Below, one piece after another: positions 35,619 to 45,016 of a DNA stretch of 64,000 nt. This stretch comes from Prevotella sp. (GTDB lineage: Bacteria; Bacteroidota; Bacteroidia; Bacteroidales; Bacteroidaceae), in NCBI GenBank assembly GCA_022641735.1, contig JALCDQ010000004.1:1-64000 (forward strand), given 5' to 3'. Each line of letters begins with the position of its first letter. Positions within the stretch are counted from its first letter, which is position 1. The notes beneath the pieces are model-generated. The model searched no databases. It was not told where the DNA came from and saw only the letters and a list, made by a program, of their open reading frames with translations. The position numbers and the translations under genes were made by a program.

Positions 35619-37865
35619 TTAGATGATGGTTATCCACTCATTGGCCTTTGTCGGATAAGTAAGTACTTTTCCATCAACGGGGGATTGGATTTTCAGCGTT
35701 CCGCCTTTCTCTGAATATACCTTCAGCATGACGACCTTTCCAGCCTTTCTCTGAGCGGTCACAAGAAATGCTCCCATTGCCCGAAGGCCTCGGAAGGAAA
35801 CATCCTTCCATGTTGAGGGAACGGCGGGGAACACATGTATAATGCCCGTATGGCTCTGCATCAGCATTTCCTGAATGCCAGCAGCAAAGGCGAAGTTGCC
35901 TTCAAGGGTGAAAGGACGATAAGTAAACTTCGACTTTCCGCTCTTTGTCTGGTCGCCATTAGCATGGAAAGAGTTCTTCAAGCAGAAGCATTTGGCAAAA
36001 GTGGTCAAGGCCTCATAAGCCTCCTGACCATGGAAAGCACGCGCCTCCAAGTTGCCAAGCCAACTATAGGAATAGCCACACCACCAATCCGGTCCTACTT
36101 GATGAAGCTTCTCGAGGGTGGCTTTGATGATGCTCTGGTCTTTCTCTCCATGACTCCAATCGATAAGTCCCAAAGGATGGAAAGCCATGAGATTGGAGAA
36201 ATGACGATGCGAAACATTATATGGATGACCATGCGCAAAAGTCAAAGCTCCTTCTGCATCGAGGTCATAGTCAGGCAATTGAGCACTCAACTTCTTCCAA
36301 TGCTGTGCCTCTTCAGATAATCCGAGGTCATCAGCAAGCTCTTCAGCTGCCTTGAAGTTGAATCTAATCAAGCCGAGGTCATAATTGGTAATCGTTGGAA
36401 ACCATGCCTCTAAGGAGTTGTCATTGATTTCAGGGCTTGTGCTATAGTCAAGCGTACGGATGCCATCTTTCAAGGTTGTCTGCTGTTCCAAGAACGTGGC
36501 CACATCCTTAATAAAGGGATAAGCGCGGTTCTTCAGAAATTCCCTGTCGGCAGAATATTTCCAATGCAGGTAAAAATACTGCGACAACCAAGCTCCCACT
36601 GTCTGCGATAAGGAATACTGCATCCAGCCTCCCATCGCCTTACCATCCAATGTGCAGACGCCCGGAATATCCATTCCGTCTTTTCCGAAAAACTCGCGGG
36701 TATATTTCTTATAGACGTCTCGCTGGTTCCAAAGCGTATTCAGATAGCCCATCTCCTCATTGAGATGATTGCCGATATAGGCAGGCCAATAACTCAATTG
36801 CGTGTTCAAATCATGATGATAATCACCTTTCCATGGTGGCAGATGGCCATTATCGGCTGTCCACACAGCTTGAAGGGATATCGGATAAGAATCTTTGCGG
36901 GATGAAGAGCCGAACTTATAGATTTCACGGTCATATTGACGTTGCAATAAGGTATCGGGTATCGATATGGAAGACTGCTTCCAATAAGGATACCAATAGT
37001 CTATATGTTGCTGGAAATCGGCCTTCAATCCTCGCTGAAGAGCCTCTTTGACATCTCGCTCAGCCTTGTCTTGAGATAGAGAACTGGAGATGCTCCACAC
37101 GCCATAAAGACTGTCGCCAACGCGTTTCCACGATACCACGACATCATAAGAAAAACCGCCATAGCCCTGCTGATGATAACTTAGCGTATTGCCCGTTCTC
37201 GTCACCTTGCCTTGCTGATAACCCAAGCGTTGCAAATCGAGTCCACTGACAGGTCCGCCATCCTTCATTTCTCCCGTCTTCTGATAAGCAGGCATGAGAA
37301 TCTCAGGCTCTAAAGATGCGGGAACATGATGAAAAACAAACCATCCCACCGGACGATTGGCAAGGACGAAAGTTTCAAGCGTAGCTCCACTTGACCACCC
37401 CACTCGGCATAAAGCCTCATGCAGATAAAGGCGATTGCTCACTACTTTTCCCAACACATTGCTGTTGAATTCCAAGGCTGCGCCCGGTATCTTCGAAGGT
37501 GCCGGCAATTCATCATAAGGCCGGTCAAACTTAGCTTGCACGGGCGCATAGTCTTTCCGTGCGATATGTTGCTTCACCCATTCGAAGTTATAGTCAGGCC
37601 CCGAAAGACTGTCAGTTGCCCGCAAGTCCCATAAGTCGGTGCGGTCCAACGAGAAATGCAGACGTTCTCCCTTCTGCCAAACAAGTTCTCCAACGACAGC
37701 ATTGCCCAATGGCATCCCTTCATCCCAAGTGCTTGCAAGGCTCTTGAAAAGGAGGTCGCTACCAGATGGCTGCACCTTGCATATATAAGGTGAAGCCCAA
37801 GATTGGCTTGCCCATAGCGATACTATCAGGCATAGCAACATCTTTCTTCCTATAGTCATGTTCAT
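35619..37865 (-). CDS. GH95-like glycoside hydrolase (alpha-L-fucosidase family)
   Basis: A 748-aa secreted enzyme (signal peptide MLLCLIVSLWASQSWA). The N-terminal beta-domain (LASTWDEGMPLGNAVVGELV and LHFSLDRTDLW) is typical of GH95. The (alpha/alpha)6 catalytic part contains PPWKGDYHHDLNTQLSYWPA, the counterpart of the GH95 N-x-Q-M-N-Y-W-P-A motif, with Asp/Asn/Gln conserved. The C-terminal segment LMQSHTGIIHVFPAVPSTWK and GLRAMGAFLV is also diagnostic. GH95 enzymes release alpha-1,2-L-fucose or L-galactose from host or plant glycans. It has its own promoter (-7 box 37895-37902). The exact linkage is not readable. Confidence 0.82.
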   Translation of the reverse strand: MNMTIGRKMLLCLIVSLWASQSWASPYICKVQPSGSDLLFKSLASTWDEGMPLGNAVVGELVWQKGERLHFSLDRTDLWDLRATDSLSGPDYNFEWVKQHIARKDYAPVQAKFDRPYDELPAPSKIPGAALEFNSNVLGKVVSNRLYLHEALCRVGWSSGATLETFVLANRPVGWFVFHHVPASLEPEILMPAYQKTGEMKDGGPVSGLDLQRLGYQQGKVTRTGNTLSYHQQGYGGFSYDVVVSWKRVGDSLYGVWSISSSLSQDKAERDVKEALQRGLKADFQQHIDYWYPYWKQSSISIPDTLLQRQYDREIYKFGSSSRKDSYPISLQAVWTADNGHLPPWKGDYHHDLNTQLSYWPAYIGNHLNEEMGYLNTLWNQRDVYKKYTREFFGKDGMDIPGVCTLDGKAMGGWMQYSLSQTVGAWLSQYFYLHWKYSADREFLKNRAYPFIKDVATFLEQQTTLKDGIRTLDYSTSPEINDNSLEAWFPTITNYDLGLIRFNFKAAEELADDLGLSEEAQHWKKLSAQLPDYDLDAEGALTFAHGHPYNVSHRHFSNLMAFHPLGLIDWSHGEKDQSIIKATLEKLHQVGPDWWCGYSYSWLGNLEARAFHGQEAYEALTTFAKCFCLKNSFHANGDQTKSGKSKFTYRPFTLEGNFAFAAGIQEMLMQSHTGIIHVFPAVPSTWKDVSFRGLRAMGAFLVTAQRKAGKVVMLKVYSEKGGTLKIQSPVDGKVLTYPTKANEWITII

Positions 37866-37894
37866 TTATTCTTCCGAGGTTAATATTCTGGCTA

Positions 37895-37926
37895 CAAAGA
37901 TACTAAAAAAACTTTATTAATACAAT
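37895..37926 (-). promoter_or_regulatory. Promoter of the GH95-like gene
   Basis: On the minus strand ATTG (37923-37926), 20-bp spacer, TATCTTTG (37895-37902). It overlaps the 3' end of the upstream small secreted protein gene. Confidence 0.65.
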
Positions 37927-38576
37927 ACTTTCTTGCCATTAATAATATAAAGGCCTTTCTGTGGAGATGACACTCTGCAGCCCTGAAGATTGTAGACCTT
38001 ATTATCTTTAGATGTCTGCGACTTGATTGTGCGGATGCCATCAGAAGTCTTCTTCAAGAAATAGACATTCGATTTGGCAAGGTCGAAGTGAAGATAACCC
38101 TCATTATCGGAGGTAATCTTAAAGGTTGAGCTGGACGCATTGATATTCTTAACCGTCAAGGCTGCCCCTGTATCTCCCGTAGAAATCGTTACCGCCGTCC
38201 CATCAGCTGCTTCAATGCTCACATTGTCATCAATGGCAGTGAAATAAAGAGAATAACCATTGATGATATAATTTGCATCGTTGCTGCTGATAGTGAACTC
38301 ATCATCTTGAAATGGCTCTAAGAACACATCCTTGCCGTCTTCGCTGTGTATATCCGAATATTCTATGTGAATTTTTGTCATATTCTTTGGTCCAACAAAA
38401 GAATTGTAATAACCGGGGTCTTCAGCATCCACAAGGTCAGTAGGCTTTCCTCCTTGCAAGTTCTCCACAACATCATATTTAAAGCCGTCTTTCGACTCTG
38501 TCTTATTTTGAGCAGAAGCCATTAAAGGGAATAAAGTGAAAAGGATAAAAAGAAAAGAAATGTATAAATCTTTCAT
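37917..38576 (-). CDS. Small secreted protein with C-terminal sorting-like tail
   Basis: A 219-aa protein with a signal peptide (SFLFILFTLFPLMASAQ). The middle is Asp/Ser/Thr-rich beta-strand sequence without a recognised catalytic motif. The C-terminus, VYNLQGCRVSSPQKGLYIIN followed by GKKVLY, matches the short tail seen on many Prevotella/Bacteroides secreted proteins and resembles type IX secretion C-terminal signals. Surface display or secretion is inferred from this. It lies upstream of the GH95 gene on the same strand; the two may serve the same glycan. Otherwise unrecognised. Confidence 0.7.
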   Translation of the reverse strand: MKDLYISFLFILFTLFPLMASAQNKTESKDGFKYDVVENLQGGKPTDLVDAEDPGYYNSFVGPKNMTKIHIEYSDIHSEDGKDVFLEPFQDDEFTISSNDANYIINGYSLYFTAIDDNVSIEAADGTAVTISTGDTGAALTVKNINASSSTFKITSDNEGYLHFDLAKSNVYFLKKTSDGIRTIKSQTSKDNKVYNLQGCRVSSPQKGLYIINGKKVLY

Positions 38577-38733
38577 TATAGTGTTTATTTTAAGGACCTT
38601 TCAATGAGTTAATAGATTTGTGGTAGGCCCTATTACCACGAAGTCAAAAGTTATTTGCAAAACTATCGAAATATTCAGGGATTGAGAAACTAAATCTCAT
38701 GAAAATCCTTTCAACACTGCCTTTTTCAACGTT

Positions 38734-38744
38734 AGCGCTTCCGC
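38734..38744. promoter_or_regulatory. Direct repeat AGCGCTTCCGC, copy 1
   Basis: An 11-bp sequence repeated exactly at 38947-38957. The core AGCGCTT resembles the half-sites of LacI-family operators. It lies upstream of the susC-like gene. Function is a guess. Confidence 0.35.
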
Positions 38745-38774
38745 AGTAAAGCTCAAGATGAGGAGAAGAATTAT

Positions 38775-38862
38775 AGAAAGCCATCTTTTACCGCCCAAAA
38801 GGTTATCTTTTAGGAGGTAAACAATCATCTTTTACAAGGCAAAAGGTTATCTTTTAGTTTTG
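38775..38862. repeat. 22-bp-phased intergenic array (e)
   Basis: Four units in exact register at 38775, 38797, 38819 and 38841. Shared core ATCTTTTA occurs in all four; units 2 and 4 share AAAAGGTTATCTTTTAG exactly. Confidence 0.75.
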
Positions 38863-38946
38863 CCACAGATAATATCGATAGAAAGCACTATCATTCACCT
38901 CATTTATAATAGGGAAAAGCACCGATTTTTTGGGCATTTTATCGAA

Positions 38947-38957
38947 AGCGCTTCCGC
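38947..38957. promoter_or_regulatory. Direct repeat AGCGCTTCCGC, copy 2 (GAAAGCGCTTCC core)
   Basis: The surrounding GAAAGCGCTTCC is a near-palindrome like LacI/CcpA-type operators. It is 43 bp upstream of the -33 element of the susC-like promoter. No LacI-family gene is in the window. Confidence 0.35.
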
Positions 38958-38999
38958 TAAAAAAGGGGCATCTCGGGAGAGTTATTAGTTGCTTTTTTA

Positions 39000-39028
39000 T
39001 TTGTCCAACACTTTTTTACTTACTTTTG
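39000..39028 (+). promoter_or_regulatory. Promoter of the SusC/SusD/GH18 operon
   Basis: TTTG (39000-39003), a 17-bp spacer (short), TACTTTTG (39021-39028). The leader is about 170 nt long, room for post-transcriptional control, but no defined riboswitch was recognised. Confidence 0.5.
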
Positions 39029-39204
39029 CATCGACCAAACTTTATTACTAACATATGCGTAACCTAATGAATAACTGTAGATTTAGAGCCTTAATCATGA
39101 TTTGCTCGCCTTGACTTCCACATGCTGCAATCGCAGTGGGAATGGGCTTTTGAGTCCTCTGATTATCTGAAGAAAATTATTATATAACTAACAATATATT
39201 ACCT

Positions 39205-42200
39205 ATGAATGAAAAGCAGATGAAAACGCTAACACATTTTCTCTTCGCCGTAATTTGTATGAGTTTATTAAGCGTTGCTTATGAGGCCAAAGCCTATGAG
39301 CGCCCTGATAACGGATATGCGACAACGGCAAGTGATGTGAGAATTGTAAAGGGCCGTGTACTTGATGAGAACGGGCAACCTATTATCGGTGCCACTATCA
39401 GAGTGCAGGGAACAAGTGAAGTCGCGGTGACGGACATCGATGGTAATTTCTCCATCCATGCATCCAAACAAAGCCTTTTGGTCGTATCTTATTTAGGATA
39501 CACCGATAAGGAAATAGCCGCATCGAATGACAATCTTCTGATTAAAATGGCAGAAGAGACAAAGGCAATTGATGAGGTGGTGGTGACAGCTCTCGGTATC
39601 AAGAAAGAGGCTAAATCACTGTCTTACAATGTGCAACAGTTGAACAACGACGCTGTGACGACTGTGAAGGACGCCAGCTTCGTAAACTCCTTAAACGGAA
39701 AAGTAGCAGGTGTGCAGATTAACACAGCCTCCTCTGGTATCGGTGGTTCTACGCGTGTGGTCATGCGTGGTGCTAAATCTATCAATGGCAACAACAATGT
39801 GCTGTATGTCGTTGATGGTATTCCAATGGAGAATCTTCAGAGTGGACAGCCTTCAGGCATCTTCGATGGAGCTGCTCAAACAGGTGATGCCATTTCAAGC
39901 ATCAACCCTGACGACATCGAGAGCATCAGTGTCTTGACAGGTCCGTCAGCAGCCTCCCTCTATGGAGCCAATGCTGCCAATGGTGTTATCCTTATTACTA
40001 CAAAGAAAGGTAAGGTCGGAAGAATTGATGTCACTTATACGGGCAGCTTCCAATTCTCTCATCCTTTCGTTTTGCCTAAGTTCCAAAACGAGTACGGACC
40101 TACTTCCGCCAACAGTTATTTCAGTTGGGGAAGCAAGTTGTCGACACCTTCATCTTATGACCCTGCCGACTATTTCGAAACAGGTACCAACATCAGCAAT
40201 GGTGTCAGTATCTCTGCAGGTTCTGAAAAGAATCAGACTTATCTGTCTTTAGGTTCTACCAATGCAGGTGGAATCATACATAACAACAATTTCGACAGAT
40301 ACAACCTCTCTATCCGCAACACCACAAACCTGTGGAATGACAAGGTCACACTGGATTTGACTTATATGCTGTCAACCGTTAAGGAACAGAATATGTTGGC
40401 ACAAGGTCAATATCATAACCCTTTGGTGCCTGTCTATCTGTTCCCTGCAGGAGATGATTTCAGTGCACTGAGTTATTTTGAGCGTTACGATACCGGGCGC
40501 AACTTTGCTACTCAATATTGGCCTTACGACTATGAGATGAGCATGGAGAACCCTTATTGGGAAACTGAGCGCGAGATGTATGTCAACCATAAGGAACGCC
40601 ATCAGGCTACTGTTGCCCTCAATTGGAAAGCAACTGATTGGATGAACATCGTGGGAAGAGCTAAATATGACAAGAGTACAGATAAGTCTGAATCTAAGTT
40701 GTCAGCTTCCACAAATACCCTCTATGCTTCTAAATATGGCCACTATGGTCTTACGAATATCAACAACCGACAGCTCTTTGCTGAAATGTTTGCCCAATTC
40801 AACAAATATTTCGATGAAGACCGTTGGATGGTTTCAGGAGTGCTGGGTACAAGCTTTGACCAGCGCGACAATGACATCAATGGGTTCTCTGGCAACTTGA
40901 AAGGTACTGCCAATAAGTTCACTTTTGCGAATGTTAATACCGCAGAGTCTTCTTTCAAACCTAATCAAAGTGGATATACAACGAGATTGGAAAGCGTCTA
41001 TGCAACGGCTCAGATTGGTTATAAGAGTCGCGCTTACGTTGACCTCACAGCCAGGGAAGACTGGTCTTCAAAACTGGAGAAGCATTACTTCTATTGGTCA
41101 GCTGGTATCTCAGGAATCTGGACAGACATCCTGCCTGCAATTAAATCAGACAATGTGTTGAATTACTTGAAGACACGCTTGTCTTACTCTGAAGTTGGTA
41201 ATGAGCCTTCAACGCCATTCCTGACAAGAGAAACCTATGCTATCAATCCATCAACAGGTCTGGCAGAAACTGCTACTCGCATGTTGACAGACTTGAAGCC
41301 TGAGCGCACAAAGTCATGGGAACTCGGTGTGGATTTCGTTATGTTTAAAAACAAACTGAGAGTCAACGCCACCTTATATTCATCGCGCACTTTCGACCAG
41401 TTCTTCTACCCAACGCTTCCAGCTTCATCAGGTTACACCCAAGCTGTGGTCAATGGCGGACGTGTAGATAATAAAGGTGTCGAGCTCTCAGCAAGATTCA
41501 ATCAGCAACTGGGTGCTGTGAAATGGGAAACTTATTTGACATGGACCCTCAACAGAAATAAAATCAAGGAGTTGCTTAAGAATTGGAAGAACCCAATCGA
41601 TGGCAACATCTATAATCTGAATACCCTGTATATGGGTGGAGCTTCAGGTTATCAGGGAAGACTGACCGAAGGCGGCTCTATGAGTGACATCTATGTATCC
41701 ACTCTGAAGACTGATGAACACGGAGCCATCTATGTAAACCCGGAGAATCTGACTGTCGTTGCTAACCCTAACACCAGTGATTACTATGTATATGCTGGCA
41801 AAGCTACGCCAAACTACAACCTCTCTTGGGGCAACAGCTTCACTTACAAAGGTCTGACCTTAGGATTCCTCTTTACTTATAGAAATGGTGGTGTCGTTGT
41901 ATCTGAAACACAAGCTATCTTGGATTATTATGGAGCTTCAAAGGCCAGCCAGGATGCCAGAGACAATAATGGCGTACTTGTAAACGGAAAGCCAATCCCT
42001 GCACAGACCTATTATCAGATAGTAGGCAGTCCTAATGGAACAATTGACTCCCGTTATGTGTATAGCGCAACCAACCTGAGACTTCAGGAATTGAGCTTCG
42101 GATATGATATCCCTGTTACCCACGTGATTCCTTGGATTAAAGGCTTCAACGTGTCATTCGTAGCCCGCAATCTCTGGATGCTTTACAACAAAGCACCTTA

Positions 42201-42306
42201 TGACCCAGAGGCTACCTCCAACACAGGTACTTATAATCAGGGAATAGACTATTTCATGCAACCAAGCTTGCGTACGATGGGATTCTCTGTTAAATTAAAA
42301 TTCTAA
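39205..42306 (+). CDS. SusC-like TonB-linked outer-membrane transporter
   Basis: A 1033-aa importer for glycans across the outer membrane, working with the adjacent SusD-like lipoprotein. A signal peptide is followed by a CarboxypepD_reg domain (about 47-110: VKGRVLDENGQPIIGATIRV, VVSYLGYTDKEI), a TonB box-like IDEVVVTALG, a plug with the SusC signature YVVDGIPM and GANAANGVILITTKKG, and a barrel ending SLRTMGFSVKLKF. It is first in a six-gene PUL operon with GH18 and DUF1735 proteins, so an N-glycan or chitin-type substrate is likely. Confidence 0.95.
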   Translation: MNEKQMKTLTHFLFAVICMSLLSVAYEAKAYERPDNGYATTASDVRIVKGRVLDENGQPIIGATIRVQGTSEVAVTDIDGNFSIHASKQSLLVVSYLGYTDKEIAASNDNLLIKMAEETKAIDEVVVTALGIKKEAKSLSYNVQQLNNDAVTTVKDASFVNSLNGKVAGVQINTASSGIGGSTRVVMRGAKSINGNNNVLYVVDGIPMENLQSGQPSGIFDGAAQTGDAISSINPDDIESISVLTGPSAASLYGANAANGVILITTKKGKVGRIDVTYTGSFQFSHPFVLPKFQNEYGPTSANSYFSWGSKLSTPSSYDPADYFETGTNISNGVSISAGSEKNQTYLSLGSTNAGGIIHNNNFDRYNLSIRNTTNLWNDKVTLDLTYMLSTVKEQNMLAQGQYHNPLVPVYLFPAGDDFSALSYFERYDTGRNFATQYWPYDYEMSMENPYWETEREMYVNHKERHQATVALNWKATDWMNIVGRAKYDKSTDKSESKLSASTNTLYASKYGHYGLTNINNRQLFAEMFAQFNKYFDEDRWMVSGVLGTSFDQRDNDINGFSGNLKGTANKFTFANVNTAESSFKPNQSGYTTRLESVYATAQIGYKSRAYVDLTAREDWSSKLEKHYFYWSAGISGIWTDILPAIKSDNVLNYLKTRLSYSEVGNEPSTPFLTRETYAINPSTGLAETATRMLTDLKPERTKSWELGVDFVMFKNKLRVNATLYSSRTFDQFFYPTLPASSGYTQAVVNGGRVDNKGVELSARFNQQLGAVKWETYLTWTLNRNKIKELLKNWKNPIDGNIYNLNTLYMGGASGYQGRLTEGGSMSDIYVSTLKTDEHGAIYVNPENLTVVANPNTSDYYVYAGKATPNYNLSWGNSFTYKGLTLGFLFTYRNGGVVVSETQAILDYYGASKASQDARDNNGVLVNGKPIPAQTYYQIVGSPNGTIDSRYVYSATNLRLQELSFGYDIPVTHVIPWIKGFNVSFVARNLWMLYNKAPYDPEATSNTGTYNQGIDYFMQPSLRTMGFSVKLKF

Positions 42307-42323
42307 AGAAAGGAGATAAATAT

Positions 42324-43946
42324 ATGAAATCATTATTTAAATATATTATGATGGGGACTTTCGTACTTTCGGTTACAGCCTCATGTACGGAATCCTTTAG
42401 TGACATTAATACTAACCATCATCAACTGACCTCTGATGAACTTCAGAATGATTATCAGAATATCGGCGCTTTCTTTTCTCAGATGCAGAATCGTGTCGTC
42501 CTCTTCGATGATGGTTCAGGCAAATGCTTGTCCTCTGATTATCAGGTTGCTCAAGGCTTGAGCAGTGACCCTTATTCAGGTTATATCGGACTATCGGGAA
42601 CATGGAAAAGCGGTGTGCATAATGGGTCTTATCGTTTTGTAGGCGGTTGGTATAACCAAATGTTCACCAGAGCCTTCAGTGAGGTAATGCCTGCTTGGGT
42701 AAAAGTGAAGAGTGCTGCAAAGGAACAGAATCAACCGGCTGTCGGTGCTTTGGCTGACATCATCAAAGTTGAGGCACTCCACCGAGTAACTGACTACTAT
42801 GGACCAATCCCATATATTCATTTTGGAAGTGGTGTCATCGGTACGGCTTATGACAAGCAGGAGGACATCTATAAGAAATTCTTTAATGAATTGGATTCAG
42901 CAATCGACATCCTGACACCTCTTGCAGAGTCAGGTTCCAAACTTCTCCCTGATTATGACAATATCTATGAAGGAAGCGTCAAGAACTGGGTGAAATTCGC
43001 AAATACACTTCGCTTGCGTTTGGCTATGAGAGTTGTATATGCTGATGCTGGATTAGCACAACAAGAGGCTGAGAAGTCAGCTGCAAATTCTGTTGGTTTC
43101 ATCGAGACAAGTGCCGATCGTGCGGCTATCTTGCACAGCAAGGTCACTTATTTCCATCCTAATTATGATATGGCTTACAACTTCAATGCGGGTGAAATCC
43201 GCATGAGTGCCATTATGGATGCTTATATGAATGGTTACAAAGACCCTCGTTTGGCTGCCTATTTCAAGCCTGCTGTCAATGGTGGCTACCATGGCATCCG
43301 TTTGGGTGTTCACAATATGGCTCCGGCAAAATATGCTGGGGATGATATCTCTAATTTGAAGATTGACAAGAGTTCTACTCAAATCGTATGGATGACAGCT
43401 GCAGAGAGTTTCTTCCTGCGTGCTGAAGGTGCTCTCAGAGGTTGGAACATGGGCGGAGATGCCAAGACTTTCTACAACAAGGGTATCAAGGCTTCTTTTG
43501 ATGAGAATGGGGTAACTGGAGCGGATTCCTATTTGGCAAACACAACAGCTAAACCTACTGATTATGTGGATAAGACCGGTGACGGACACGACATGTCTGC
43601 ACCAAGCGCCATCACGATTGCATGGGATGAGAATGCTGACTTTGAAACAAATTTGGAACGCATCATCACACAGAAATGGATTGCTCTTTATCCTGATGGT
43701 TGTGAAGGATGGTCTGAATTCCGTCGTACGGGATATCCTCACTTGTTCCCTGTAGTAAACAACGACAGCAACGGTTCTATCGATACACAGATTCAGGTTC
43801 GCCGTTGTCCGTTCCCAACTACTGAATATAACACCAATGCCGACGCTGTAAAGGGTGCTGTAGCAACCTTGAACTCAGAGTCAAATAACGGCAAGGGTGA
43901 TACGGGTGGAACCACTCTTTGGTGGGATAAGAAATCTCATGAATAA
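42324..43946 (+). CDS. SusD/RagB-like nutrient-binding lipoprotein
   Basis: A 540-aa surface lipoprotein, the glycan-binding lid of the SusC transporter. The signal ends in SVTASCTESF (lipobox). FSDINTNHHQLTSDELQND at the start and the TPR-like helices match the SusD-like_2 family (PF12771). The C-terminal FRRTGYPHLFPVVNND is also usual. It starts 17 bp after susC, preceded by AAGGAG, an unusually strong Shine-Dalgarno for Bacteroidota. It is followed by the GH18 gene. Confidence 0.93.
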   Translation: MKSLFKYIMMGTFVLSVTASCTESFSDINTNHHQLTSDELQNDYQNIGAFFSQMQNRVVLFDDGSGKCLSSDYQVAQGLSSDPYSGYIGLSGTWKSGVHNGSYRFVGGWYNQMFTRAFSEVMPAWVKVKSAAKEQNQPAVGALADIIKVEALHRVTDYYGPIPYIHFGSGVIGTAYDKQEDIYKKFFNELDSAIDILTPLAESGSKLLPDYDNIYEGSVKNWVKFANTLRLRLAMRVVYADAGLAQQEAEKSAANSVGFIETSADRAAILHSKVTYFHPNYDMAYNFNAGEIRMSAIMDAYMNGYKDPRLAAYFKPAVNGGYHGIRLGVHNMAPAKYAGDDISNLKIDKSSTQIVWMTAAESFFLRAEGALRGWNMGGDAKTFYNKGIKASFDENGVTGADSYLANTTAKPTDYVDKTGDGHDMSAPSAITIAWDENADFETNLERIITQKWIALYPDGCEGWSEFRRTGYPHLFPVVNNDSNGSIDTQIQVRRCPFPTTEYNTNADAVKGAVATLNSESNNGKGDTGGTTLWWDKKSHE

Positions 43947-43968
43947 CAATGAATAAAAAAGTGAATAT

Positions 43969-45003
43969 ATGAAAATCAAAATATTTTTCAGTGGTATTAT
44001 TTTGGCTTCTGTCATCTTGGGAACTTTTTCGAGTTGTGACACTGATTCAGAAGCATTAAATGTGCAGGATCTGACTACTTATGATGAGCAATATTATGCG
44101 AATCTGCGCGCTTTTAAGAAGAGCGACCATGAAATCAGTTATGTATATTATGCTGGCTGGGCTCCTATTGAAGGAGCTACTGGCTATAAAGACCCTGCCT
44201 CTTGGGGTGAGCGTATTGTTGGACTGCCTGACAGTATCGACATCGTAAACTTGTGGATGGGCGTTCCTACAGCTGATACTCACCCAATAGCCTATAAGGA
44301 CATGATAGAAACCCGTGAGAAGAAAGGCACTCGTTTCGTGATGCATGCAGATGCTTCTAATTATCGGCATAAGTTTAAAGTTGCTTTACGTGACTCCCTC
44401 TATAATCAGATAGAAAAAGTCGACAGCAACGGGCAAGTTGTAAAAGACTCTCTTGGAAACGTTGTTTACGACTCCGTCTATTACGATTTAAGTAAAGACA
44501 GAAGTGAAGCTGCAATCAGGGCTTATGCTCGTTATAATTGTGATGTCATTATCCAAGATGAACTGGATGGAGTGGACTTCGACTATGAAGGCTGGAATTC
44601 CAATGATATGTATATTGTAGCAAATGAATGCGACAAGCTCTTTGGACCTAAAGGGCTCTTCCCTGAGAAGTTGTTTATCATCGACTACTTCGGTGGTTCT
44701 CCTGGTACCAATTGCGACCCTTATGTGGATTATTACATCAAACAGGCTTACAGTGCCCAAGGCTCAGGCGTTGGCGCAGGTGGGCATCCTGATGAGAAGA
44801 CCGTTTATTGCGAGTCCTTCGGACAACAACCGACAGGTGGACAGATTGCTGCTTATGCTGCATGGGAACCTGGAGGCAGCAAGCATAAAGGCGGATGTGG
44901 AGCTTACTATGTAGGACGTAATTATTACAATACGTCAGATGGTATTCCTTATGGTGCTATTCGCAGAGCTATTCAAATCATGAATCCTGCGTTAAATAAA
45001 TAA
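43969..45003 (+). CDS. GH18 lipoprotein, probable endo-beta-N-acetylglucosaminidase
   Basis: A 344-aa lipoprotein (lipobox LGTFSSCDT). The GH18 catalytic signature is intact: DGVDFDYEG (residues 200-208; DxxDxDxE with catalytic Glu207 and the assisting Asp205). The fold is short, like single-domain EndoF/EndoH-type enzymes rather than multi-domain chitinases. In the Bacteroides PUL around BT3987, a GH18 next to SusC/SusD and DUF1735 lipoproteins cuts the chitobiose core of high-mannose N-glycans at the cell surface. The same role is inferred here from synteny and domain content. A chitin-directed role is the alternative. Confidence 0.88.
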   Translation: MKIKIFFSGIILASVILGTFSSCDTDSEALNVQDLTTYDEQYYANLRAFKKSDHEISYVYYAGWAPIEGATGYKDPASWGERIVGLPDSIDIVNLWMGVPTADTHPIAYKDMIETREKKGTRFVMHADASNYRHKFKVALRDSLYNQIEKVDSNGQVVKDSLGNVVYDSVYYDLSKDRSEAAIRAYARYNCDVIIQDELDGVDFDYEGWNSNDMYIVANECDKLFGPKGLFPEKLFIIDYFGGSPGTNCDPYVDYYIKQAYSAQGSGVGAGGHPDEKTVYCESFGQQPTGGQIAAYAAWEPGGSKHKGGCGAYYVGRNYYNTSDGIPYGAIRRAIQIMNPALNK

Positions 45004-45016
45004 GTTGAATTTTTAA

